Positions 1-6,813 of a DNA stretch of 7,950 nt are shown here, in pieces; positions within the stretch are counted from its first letter, which is position 1, and the number at the start of each line of letters is the position of its first letter. Source of the stretch: Acidimicrobiia bacterium (GTDB taxonomy: Bacteria; Actinomycetota; Acidimicrobiia; Spongiisociales; UBA5794); NCBI GenBank assembly GCA_030599515.1, contig JAUVNV010000113.1, forward strand, positions 1 to 7,950. Reading direction: 5' to 3'. Below the pieces are notes generated by a model, which was given only the letters and a program-made list of their open reading frames with translations, searched no databases and was not told the origin of the DNA. A program made the translations under genes and the position numbers.

Positions 1-960
1 CCGAACGGCACCGAATTACTGGTACGCGAAACGACCCGCCGGATCTCCGAAACCTTCGGTTCGGTCCGGAGCATCCAGAATGTCTTCGGGAACGCCGCGG
101 GGCTGGCCGAATCGTTCGGCAACCGGCTGCAGGCAGTGGGCGCCTCGCTGGCGTCCGGTTGGCTCATCCCGACGGGGAAGACGGCGATCAACGGCGACAT
201 CGGGCCGGGGCGGAGGTTCGATTGGGTCAACATCCCGCTGGCCGAGGTGAAGATGGTCAAGAACAAACTCGGCGGCACCGTCAATGATGTGTTCCTTGCC
301 ACCGTGGCCGGGGCGGTCCGACTGTTCCTCATGAAGGAGCGCGACGCCTCCGATCGAGATCTCGAAGGGATCGATTTCCGCGTGATGGCTCCGGTGAGCG
401 TCCGCGCCAAGGATCAGCGCGGAACGCTCGGCAACCAGGTAGCGATGTGGCTCGCCGCACTCCCGATCGACGACCCCGACGCCGCCTCCCGCCTGCGAAC
501 GGTGCATGCAGAGACGGAGAATCTCAAGGACACGAATCAGGCGCTCGGTGCAGCGACGCTCGTACGCGTCTCGGCAGGAGCACCGGCGACGCTTGTGGCT
601 CTCGGGGCTCGTCTCGCGGCGAACACCCGCCCCTTCAACATGACGGTGACGAACGTCCCGGGTCCCCAGTTCCCGCTGTATCTGCTCGATGCTCGTGTCG
701 AAGCAACCTACGCCCTCGTTCCGCTGTGGGAGAGCCACGGCATCGGTATTGCGATGTTCTCGTACGACGGCACGGTCTCGTGGGGGATCAACGGCGACTA
801 CGGGATCATGCCGGATCTGGATCGATTCGGATCGGCGATCGTCGACTCGTTCGCCGAACTCGTCGAAGCCGCCGAGAACGCCCCCGAGCGCAAGCCGGCG
901 AAGAAGGCACCCAAGGCGAAGAAGACCGGCCCGAAGAAGCTCCCCCCGATCGGAACGTAG
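1..960 (+). CDS. Wax ester synthase/diacylglycerol acyltransferase (WS/DGAT), C-terminal part
   Basis: The frame is open from base 1 to the TAG at 958-960, giving 319 visible residues. The GTG at 136 is internal, because coding continues upstream of it without a stop. The family makes wax esters or triacylglycerols by acyl transfer from acyl-CoA to an alcohol or diacylglycerol, at the membrane or lipid droplet surface. Family marks in the visible part are the INGDIGPGRRF stretch, a GGTVNDVFLATVAGA segment (N95-D96 in visible numbering), MAPVSVR followed by LGNQVAMW, TNVPGP at about 217-222, and the terminal block from VPLWESHGIGIAMFSYDG to INGDYG. The last is typical of the WSD C-terminal domain. 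Family proteins are usually 450-480 residues, so about 150 residues, including the catalytic HHxxxDG motif, lie outside the window. The last 25 residues form a Lys/Pro/Ala-rich basic tail. The family call is secure. Whether it favours waxes or triacylglycerol cannot be read here. Confidence 0.93.
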   Translation, partial: PNGTELLVRETTRRISETFGSVRSIQNVFGNAAGLAESFGNRLQAVGASLASGWLIPTGKTAINGDIGPGRRFDWVNIPLAEVKMVKNKLGGTVNDVFLATVAGAVRLFLMKERDASDRDLEGIDFRVMAPVSVRAKDQRGTLGNQVAMWLAALPIDDPDAASRLRTVHAETENLKDTNQALGAATLVRVSAGAPATLVALGARLAANTRPFNMTVTNVPGPQFPLYLLDARVEATYALVPLWESHGIGIAMFSYDGTVSWGINGDYGIMPDLDRFGSAIVDSFAELVEAAENAPERKPAKKAPKAKKTGPKKLPPIGT

Positions 961-977
961 CCCGGCTCCGCCGGGCT
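959..977. terminator. Hairpin between convergent genes, candidate bidirectional terminator
   Basis: AGCCCGGC (959-966) pairs perfectly with GCCGGGCT (970-977) around a TCC loop, an 8-bp all-complementary stem. Its first two bases are the AG of the WS/DGAT stop codon, and its right arm ends one base before the stop codon of the opposing phosphofructokinase gene. Neither strand has a T-tract after the stem, so it is not a canonical intrinsic terminator. GC-rich actinobacteria often use such stems without a U-run, and the position between two convergent stops supports the role. Confidence 0.6.
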
Positions 978-978
978 C

Positions 979-2004
979 TCAACCGAAGAACGAACTCGCC
1001 GTCTTGAACAGTCTCTCGGGGACGCCGCGAATCGAGTCGACGGCTTCGCTGAGCGGCACGGACTCGATGTTCATCGAACGCAGGGCCACCATCACACCCG
1101 ACTCTCCGTCGACGGCGAGATCGGCGGCGCCGACACCGAGCCTCGTCGCCAGAACCCGGTCGAAGGCGGACGGTGTACCACCGCGCTGAACGTGACCGAG
1201 CACGGAGACCCGGGTCTCGAAGCCGGTTCGATCTTCGATCGCTGCGGCGATGAGGTAGCCGACGCCACCGAGTCGATCGAACCCGAAGGCGTCCTTCTTC
1301 TGATCGGCGGCTTCGTATCCGGGTGGGGGGCTCACCCCCTCAGCAACGACGACGATCGAGTACTTGATGCCCTTGCGGTGCCTCCGACGAAGCGTGGCAA
1401 CGACGTCGTCGATGTCGTACTCGTACTCGGGGACGATGATGGCATCAGCGCCACCGGCGATCCCGGCGTAAGTAGCGATCCAACCTTTCGTCCGCCCCAT
1501 CACCTCGACGACGATGACGCGGTTGTGGGATTCGGCCGTCGTCGCGAGCCTATCGATCGCGTCGGTCGCGATACCGACCGCGGTGTCGAACCCGAACGTC
1601 ATGTCGGTCCCGCAGATGTCGTTGTCGATGGTCTTGGGCACGCCGATCACCGGCAACCCTTCCTCCGAGAGCTTCAGTGCCGATCGAAGTGTCCCGTCGC
1701 CACCGATGACAATGAGACTGTTGATGCCGTTGGCCTTGATGGTTCGCTCGCATGACGAGTAGCCGTCGCCGTGGACGTAGGGGTCCATGCGCGACGTTCC
1801 GAGGATCGTTCCGCCTCTGGTCAGGATGCCCCGCACGGCGTCCCGGTCGAGAGAGACGGTCTGGCCTTGCATGAGGCCTTCCCATCCGTTCTTGATGCCG
1901 AGCACCTCTGCGTCGCGTTCCTCCGCGCGGGCGACGATGCCCCGGATCACGGCGTTGAGACCGGGGCAGTCACCGCCGGCCGTGAGGACTCCAATGACAC
2001 ACAT
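979..2004 (-). CDS. pfkA: 6-phosphofructokinase, ATP-type signature (G104 with K124)
   Basis: The predicted reaction phosphorylates fructose 6-phosphate to fructose 1,6-bisphosphate in cytosolic glycolysis. The 341-residue protein has the whole PFK fold: N-terminal TAGGDCPGLNAVIRG, GTSR72, GGDGT at 101-105, PKTIDND at 123-129 with catalytic D127 and D129, MGR at 169-171, AEG with E222, and LGHVQRGG near the C-terminus. These residues fall at the same numbers as in E. coli PfkA. Glycine at 104 is the mark of ATP use. Lysine at 124, where E. coli has glycine, is shared with PPi enzymes and with the mixed group of actinobacterial ATP-PFKs. Comparison with E. coli from memory suggests a partly lost effector site: R21, R54 and K211 kept, but A25, A154, D187 and I213. 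The ATG at 2004 has a good AGGAG eight bases upstream. It is the second gene of an operon with the PPi-type paralogue, 23 bases away. Donor preference is inferred from residues only. Confidence 0.92.
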   Translation of the reverse strand: MCVIGVLTAGGDCPGLNAVIRGIVARAEERDAEVLGIKNGWEGLMQGQTVSLDRDAVRGILTRGGTILGTSRMDPYVHGDGYSSCERTIKANGINSLIVIGGDGTLRSALKLSEEGLPVIGVPKTIDNDICGTDMTFGFDTAVGIATDAIDRLATTAESHNRVIVVEVMGRTKGWIATYAGIAGGADAIIVPEYEYDIDDVVATLRRRHRKGIKYSIVVVAEGVSPPPGYEAADQKKDAFGFDRLGGVGYLIAAAIEDRTGFETRVSVLGHVQRGGTPSAFDRVLATRLGVGAADLAVDGESGVMVALRSMNIESVPLSEAVDSIRGVPERLFKTASSFFG

Positions 2005-2011
2005 TGCGCGA

Positions 2012-2017
2012 TCTCCT
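2012..2017 (-). promoter_or_regulatory. Ribosome binding site of the ATP-type phosphofructokinase
   Basis: On the minus strand AGGAGA reads from 2017 to 2012, with eight bases between AGGAG and the ATG at 2004-2002. It lies inside the 23-base gap after the TAG of the upstream PPi-type gene. This fixes the start and argues for co-transcription with independent ribosome loading rather than coupling by overlap. Confidence 0.75.
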
Positions 2018-2027
2018 GAGCGGGCCG

Positions 2028-3176
2028 CTAGTAGAGGAACATCGGCTTGCCCGCAACGTGGCGGACCTTGGGCCGGTAGTTGATCGAGTCGTACAGTTCG
2101 GTCACATCGACGCGCTTGACGCCCTCGCCGGTGACCGAGATCGGCACGTGCGTGTACGTGCCCCCGCGAAGCGAGATCATGCGTCCCGAAGCGCCCTCGA
2201 GGGCGAGATCAGCCGCCATGACGGCGAAGTTGCGGGCCACCATCAGATCGAGGGAGTCGGGGCGGCCGGAGCGCATCAGATATCCCACGGTTTGGTTGAT
2301 GATCCCCTGTCCGGTGCGCTCGGAGAGCAGCTCGCCGGTGAAATGCCCGATCCCTCCGAGTTTTCGATGACCGTAGGCATCCGATTCGCCGGACAGCGAC
2401 ATCTCACCACCCTTGATCGTCGCGCCCTCAGAGATCGTGACCATCGCGTAGTTCGATGGATTCTTGGACTTGTCGCTCATCACGAGCTCCGCGAGCCGGT
2501 CGATGTCGAACGGGACCTCGGGGATCAGGGAGCGGTCAACGCCGGCGAGGTATGCGGTGACCAGCGACGTCTCGCCCGAATAGCGTCCGAAGAGTTCGAC
2601 GATGGCGATCCGCTCATGGCTTCCCGTACTGGTGCGGAGGTTGTGGATGAACTCGACGCCTCGCGTTACCGCAGTCGAGAAACCGATGCAGTAGTCGGTG
2701 CCGTGGACGTCGTTGTCCATCGTCTTCGGAATGGCGATCACGGGAACGCCCTCTTCGTGCATGCGAAGCCCATAGGAAAGGGTGTCGTCACCGCCGATCG
2801 GGATGAGAACGTCGATCTTCATGGCTTCGAGGACGCGCAGCACGTGATCTGTCGTGTCGAACGGCCCATCTCCTTCCGGCGGATCTCCGAGGAACGATGG
2901 GTACTCGTCGCGGCGGACCCTTGCCGGATTCGTGCGGCTCGTGTGGAGGAAAGTCCCGCCCGTGCGATCGATCGTTCGGACGGTGCCGGGGTCGAGATCG
3001 ATGAAGTTCTCCGCCATGGAGGCCGGGTCGCCGATGTTGGCGTTGAGGAGTCCACTCCAGCCGCGCCGGATGCCGATGACCTCGTGGCCACCGTCGGCTA
3101 CCCGCGTGACAACGGACTTGATCGACGGGTTGAGACCGGGAACGTCTCCTCCGCCGGTGAGGATTCCGATGCGCAT
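2028..3176 (-). CDS. pfp: Pyrophosphate-dependent 6-phosphofructokinase (PPi type)
   Basis: This 382-residue PFK-family protein is predicted to interconvert fructose 6-phosphate and fructose 1,6-bisphosphate using PPi/phosphate, so it could run in glycolysis or gluconeogenesis. It has LTGGGDVPGLN at 6-16, TSR at 79-81, GGDDT at 128-132, PKTMDND at 150-156 (catalytic D154, D156), and R189. Aspartate 131 and lysine 151, equivalent to E. coli positions 104 and 124, are the classical PPi-dependence pair. About 18 extra residues sit between TSR and GGDD compared with the downstream paralogue. Two motifs differ from the canonical form: LFGR (195-198) stands where MGR is usual, and YLMRSG replaces HxQRGG. 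I recall similar forms in some PPi-type clades. An ATG at 3245 would add 23 residues, but the ATG at 3176 fits the family N-terminus and has AAAGGAG just upstream. It is first in the operon with the ATP-type PFK. Confidence 0.9.
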   Translation of the reverse strand: MRIGILTGGGDVPGLNPSIKSVVTRVADGGHEVIGIRRGWSGLLNANIGDPASMAENFIDLDPGTVRTIDRTGGTFLHTSRTNPARVRRDEYPSFLGDPPEGDGPFDTTDHVLRVLEAMKIDVLIPIGGDDTLSYGLRMHEEGVPVIAIPKTMDNDVHGTDYCIGFSTAVTRGVEFIHNLRTSTGSHERIAIVELFGRYSGETSLVTAYLAGVDRSLIPEVPFDIDRLAELVMSDKSKNPSNYAMVTISEGATIKGGEMSLSGESDAYGHRKLGGIGHFTGELLSERTGQGIINQTVGYLMRSGRPDSLDLMVARNFAVMAADLALEGASGRMISLRGGTYTHVPISVTGEGVKRVDVTELYDSINYRPKVRHVAGKPMFLY

Positions 3177-3180
3177 GGTG

Positions 3181-3187
3181 CTCCTTT
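3181..3187 (-). promoter_or_regulatory. Ribosome binding site of the PPi-type phosphofructokinase
   Basis: On the minus strand AAAGGAG (3187 to 3181) is followed by CACC and then ATG at 3176-3174. This strong Shine-Dalgarno match decides the start in favour of 3176 over the in-frame ATG at 3245. The segment between the two would encode residues with no resemblance to the PFK N-terminus. Confidence 0.75.
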
Positions 3188-3286
3188 CGGGGGGTATCTG
3201 CCGAGCATAGGCGTGGCCGGAGGCGACCGCGGGTCGGTGTCGCATGGCGTCGCGGGTCGTGCTTACATACCTGTAGTTCGCCCACT

Positions 3287-3292
3287 GAGGAG
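3287..3292 (+). promoter_or_regulatory. Ribosome binding site of dnaE, fixing a TTG start
   Basis: GAGGAG (3287-3292) lies five bases before the TTG at 3298. The next in-frame ATG is at residue 17, beyond the metal-binding HLHVHSEFS motif of the PHP domain, so the TTG is the right start. Confidence 0.8.
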
Positions 3293-3297
3293 CCCCG

Positions 3298-6200
3298 TTG
3301 CAGAGCGACGGTTTCGCCCATCTTCACGTTCACTCCGAGTTCTCGATGCTCGACGGCGCCGCGCGGGTCGAAGACATGGTTCGGGCGGCGGCTGCAGATG
3401 GTCAGCCGGCAATCGCCATCACCGATCACGGTGTGCTCTACGGCGTCATCGACTTCTACAAGGCGGCAACCGACGTTGGGATCAAGCCGGTACTCGGCAT
3501 CGAGGCATACGTGACGCCCGGTTCGCGTTTCGACCGCTTGCCTCGTCGCGAGGACAGGCGCTATCACTTGACGCTGCTGGCGGAGAACGAAGTCGGGTAT
3601 CGCAATCTCATGAAGCTCGCTTCACGGGCCTACCTCGAGGGTTTCTACTACAAGCCACGCATGGACCGTGAGCTGCTTGCCGAGCACAGCGAGGGGATCA
3701 TCGCAGCATCGGGGTGCCTCGGTGGCCACGTGCCGCAACTGCTCGCACCGGATGGGACGGGCGAGGAAGGCAATGTCGGCCAGGTTCGGGACTACGACGC
3801 TGCCCTGAAAGCCGCCGCGATGTACCAGGACATCTTCGGCAAGGACAACTGGTTCATCGAGGTACAGGACCACGGGATCGCCGGACAGCAGCGCATCATG
3901 GATGATCTCCTGCAGATCTCCACCGACATCGGAGCCCCCCTCCTTGCCTCCAACGACAGCCACTACACGTACGCCTACGAGGCCGAGGCCCATGACGTGC
4001 TGCTCTGCATCCAGACGGGTGCAAACAAGACCGACGAGGATCGATTCCGATTTGGCTCGCAGGAGTTCTACATCAAGACGGCGAAGGAGATGCGCGAGCG
4101 GTTCCCGACCGACCGGTTCCCCGGGGCAACCGACAACAGCCTGCTGATCGCGGACCGTGTCGACGTGACGATCGACTTCGGCAAGCTCCTGCTTCCGCAA
4201 TTCCCGGTACCCGACGGCAAGGACGAAACCGGCTACCTGCGCGATCTTGTGATGGAAGGGGCGCGCCGACGGTACGGCGAACTCGACACGGAGATCTCCG
4301 AACGGATCGAGTACGAGCTAGTTGTCATCGCGAACATGGGGTTCTCCGCGTACTTCCTGATCGTCTGGGACCTGATCCGTCATGCGAAAGAGAGAGGCAT
4401 TCGTACGGGTCCCGGTCGAGGGAGTGCTGCGGGGTCGATCGTCGCATACTGCCTGGAGATCACAGGACTCGATCCGATCGCGTACGGGTTGATATTCGAG
4501 CGCTTCCTCAATCCAGGCCGGAGAGAGATGCCGGACATCGACATGGATTTCGATGAGCGATATCGCGGTGAGATGATCCAATACTGCGCGGAACGGTACG
4601 GCTCCGATCATGTTGCTCAGATCATCACGTTTTCGACGATCAAGGGCAAGCAGGCGATACGGGACGCCGCCAGGGTTCTCGGTCACCCATACGGGGTCGG
4701 TGATCGCGCGGCGAAGCTCATGCCGCCCTCCATTCTCGGCAAGGACGCGACGCTCGGGCAGTGTCTCGAGGATCCGGGGCGCGAGGGAGACCAGGCAGAA
4801 CGGGACTACTTCACTGCCGCTGCAGGTCTGCGCGAACTCTACGACTCCGATGCGACCACGCGAGAGGTGATCGAGACGGCACGCGGGCTCGAAGGTCTGC
4901 GGAGACAGGACTCGATTCACGCTGCCGCCGTTGTGATCTCGCCGGTGCCGCTGACCGACGTTGTTCCCGTCCAACGGAAGGGAGCGGATGCCGAAGTAGT
5001 GACACAGTATGAGATGCATGGCGTCGAGGCACTCGGTCTCCTCAAGATGGATTTTCTCGGACTACGCAATCTGACGACGATCGAGCGGGCGCTCGAACTG
5101 ATCGAGCGCAACACGGGTTCTCGGCCGGACATCGACGCGGTACGTCTCGACGATCCGCTCGTTTTCGAGATGTTCCAGCGAGGCGACTCGATGGGCGTGT
5201 TCCAATTCGAGGGGGCCCCCATGCGGGCGCTGATGCGGAACCTCAAACCGGAGGTGTTCGACCACCTCGTTGCGTTGAACGCCCTGTATCGGCCCGGGCC
5301 ACTCGGGGCGGGAATGCACCTCGAGTACGCCGACCGGAAGAACGGCAAGACGCCGATCTCCTATCCCCACCCGGATCTCGAGGACGTGCTGGGTGACAGC
5401 TTCGGGGTCATGGTATTCCAGGAGCAGGTCATGCAGACCGCTCAGATGATGGCCGGGTTCTCAATGGCCGAGGCGGACATGCTCCGCAAGGCTATGGGGA
5501 AGAAGATCCCCTCCGTGATGAAGGAGCAGGAGGAGAAGTTCGTCGCCGGATGTGTTGAGCGTGGGCATCCTGAGAAACTCGGCAGGGACCTCTTCGGGTT
5601 CATCGAGCACTTCGCCGGCTATGGGTTCAACAAGTCGCACTCGGCGGCATACGCGCTCGTCGCCTACCAGACAGCCTGGCTGAAGGTCCACTACCCGGCG
5701 GAGTACATGGCGGCTCTCCTGACTGCCGTCAAGCGCGACAAGGACAAGACCGCGATCTATCTCCACGAGTGCCGGATCATGGGCATTGCGGTGCACGTTC
5801 CCGATGTCAACGTCTCAGAGTCGGACTTCGTCGGCAGAGACAGATCGATCTCGTTCGGCCTTTCGGCGATCCGGAACGTCGGGGAAGCAGTCGTGGCGCA
5901 GATCGTTGAGGAGCGAGACGCGGGGGAGTTGTTCGAGGATTTCGGCGACTTCGTCGATCGGGTCGATGTGAGTGTCTTGAACAAGCGAACGGTCGAGTCG
6001 CTCATCAAGGCGGGTGCATTCGACTCACTCGGTCACAGCCGGTTGGGCCTTCTCGAGGTCGCCCACGATACACTCGACGCGACGATCACCCGTCGTCGTG
6101 CGGAGGACATGGGGCAGTACAGCCTGTTCGGAGGGGATGACAGCGGAGCGGAGTCGGAGGGCCTGGCAATCCCCGACGTTGAATGGGGGAAGAAAGTGAA

Positions 6201-6804
6201 ACTCGGATTCGAGAAGGAGATGCTGGGTCTCTACGTCTCCGACCATCCGCTCTTGGGTGTTGAGCAGGCGCTCGAAGCGATATGTTCGACGTCGGTGCCC
6301 GGCATGTGGGAGATGGAGGATAAGACGACGGCCACCATCGGTGGCGTCGTCGGATCGATCAACACGCGGTACACGAAGGCCGGGGATCCCATGTATTTCT
6401 TCAACTTTGAAGATCTGCAGGGATCGCTCGAGGTCGTGTGCTTCCCGCGAACCGTGGCCGAGTTCGGACCGATGATTCGTGAGGACGCCGTGCTCGTGAT
6501 CACCGGGCGCGTCGACCATCGCGGTGACGACGTCAAGATGATCGCCCAGCAGGTTAGGGAACCGCGTCTTGAAGCCGAATCGACGGTCCGGCTGCGCGTG
6601 CCCGCGACGCGGATGTCGCGTGCAACGGTGGAGCAGTTGCGCGAGGTGCTCGCGAATCATCCGGGGAGTGCGGGCGTGTTCCTGCACATGACCTCCGATG
6701 GTGGTGATCGGGTCATCGAACTGGGTTCCGAGCACAGGGTCGAGCCGAGATCAGCCCTGTTCGCCGAACTGAGGGAGTTGCTCGGTCCCTCCGTGGTGAT
6801 CTAG
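3298..6804 (+). CDS. dnaE: DNA polymerase III alpha subunit, replicative DnaE1 type
   Basis: This is the catalytic subunit of the chromosomal replicase. It has 1168 residues, close to the 1160 of E. coli, and is intact. Domains in order: PHP (1 to about 285) with HLHVH (H10, H12), D19, H44, E69, H90, C140 and ND(220)SH(222), a full metal-ligand set; palm with GPGRGSAAGS at 371-380 and PDIDMDFD, giving catalytic D413 and D415, plus D585 in LKMDFLGL; fingers with YRPGP, a KAMGKK segment and GYGFNKSHSAAYA; tandem helix-hairpin-helix at about 850-915; an internal clamp-binding pentapeptide QYSLF at 940-944; an OB fold at about 1010-1090; and a C-terminal domain of about 80 residues. The clamp motif and full length favour DnaE1 over the error-prone DnaE2/ImuC. 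Translation starts at TTG with GAGGAG upstream. It is transcribed alone, divergent from the PFK operon and convergent with the ATPase gene, whose stop lies 9 bases away. Confidence 0.97.
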   Translation: MQSDGFAHLHVHSEFSMLDGAARVEDMVRAAAADGQPAIAITDHGVLYGVIDFYKAATDVGIKPVLGIEAYVTPGSRFDRLPRREDRRYHLTLLAENEVGYRNLMKLASRAYLEGFYYKPRMDRELLAEHSEGIIAASGCLGGHVPQLLAPDGTGEEGNVGQVRDYDAALKAAAMYQDIFGKDNWFIEVQDHGIAGQQRIMDDLLQISTDIGAPLLASNDSHYTYAYEAEAHDVLLCIQTGANKTDEDRFRFGSQEFYIKTAKEMRERFPTDRFPGATDNSLLIADRVDVTIDFGKLLLPQFPVPDGKDETGYLRDLVMEGARRRYGELDTEISERIEYELVVIANMGFSAYFLIVWDLIRHAKERGIRTGPGRGSAAGSIVAYCLEITGLDPIAYGLIFERFLNPGRREMPDIDMDFDERYRGEMIQYCAERYGSDHVAQIITFSTIKGKQAIRDAARVLGHPYGVGDRAAKLMPPSILGKDATLGQCLEDPGREGDQAERDYFTAAAGLRELYDSDATTREVIETARGLEGLRRQDSIHAAAVVISPVPLTDVVPVQRKGADAEVVTQYEMHGVEALGLLKMDFLGLRNLTTIERALELIERNTGSRPDIDAVRLDDPLVFEMFQRGDSMGVFQFEGAPMRALMRNLKPEVFDHLVALNALYRPGPLGAGMHLEYADRKNGKTPISYPHPDLEDVLGDSFGVMVFQEQVMQTAQMMAGFSMAEADMLRKAMGKKIPSVMKEQEEKFVAGCVERGHPEKLGRDLFGFIEHFAGYGFNKSHSAAYALVAYQTAWLKVHYPAEYMAALLTAVKRDKDKTAIYLHECRIMGIAVHVPDVNVSESDFVGRDRSISFGLSAIRNVGEAVVAQIVEERDAGELFEDFGDFVDRVDVSVLNKRTVESLIKAGAFDSLGHSRLGLLEVAHDTLDATITRRRAEDMGQYSLFGGDDSGAESEGLAIPDVEWGKKVKLGFEKEMLGLYVSDHPLLGVEQALEAICSTSVPGMWEMEDKTTATIGGVVGSINTRYTKAGDPMYFFNFEDLQGSLEVVCFPRTVAEFGPMIREDAVLVITGRVDHRGDDVKMIAQQVREPRLEAESTVRLRVPATRMSRATVEQLREVLANHPGSAGVFLHMTSDGGDRVIELGSEHRVEPRSALFAELRELLGPSVVI

Positions 6805-6813
6805 AGACGCTGC

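Larger units (their letters stand above)
3177..3297. promoter_or_regulatory. Divergent promoter region between the phosphofructokinase operon and dnaE
   Basis: This is the only sizeable non-coding stretch in the window and must hold the start signals for both directions. For the minus-strand operon, TATGCT (plus-strand AGCATA, 3204-3209) is a possible -10 about 28 bases before the start codon, but no good -35 sits 16-18 bases further upstream. For dnaE, the stretch around 3262-3277 (TTACATACCTGTAGT) is the most AT-rich part and may contain the -10, again without a convincing -35. I see no operator palindrome or riboswitch. Position supports the promoter role; the exact boxes are weak. Confidence 0.5.

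Noticed and set aside
16..738. Minus-strand open frame of 240 codons opposite the WS/DGAT gene
   Set aside because: The plus-strand frame carries conserved WS/DGAT motifs, whereas the antisense product is low-complexity and rich in R, H and E.
1321..1337. GGGTG...CACCC inverted repeat inside the ATP-type PFK gene
   Set aside because: It encodes the SPPPGYE loop of the protein; runs of proline codons create it by chance.
3177..3245. N-terminal extension of the PPi-type PFK from an ATG at 3245
   Set aside because: The extra 23 residues do not resemble a PFK N-terminus, and a strong AAAGGAG sits just before the ATG at 3176.
2004..3671. Long plus-strand open frame of 555 codons antisense to the PPi-type PFK and running into dnaE
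   Set aside because: It lies opposite a clear PFK gene and overlaps dnaE in another frame. The translation has no recognisable domain, which is typical of shadow frames in GC-rich DNA.
3622..4200. Minus-strand open frame antisense to dnaE
   Set aside because: The dnaE frame holds conserved PHP residues throughout this stretch; the antisense translation shows no family features.
5211..5220. Perfect 10-base palindrome GGGGGCCCCC inside dnaE
   Set aside because: It falls in the conserved FQFEGAPM coding stretch and is explained by codon choice for Glu-Gly-Ala-Pro in GC-rich DNA.
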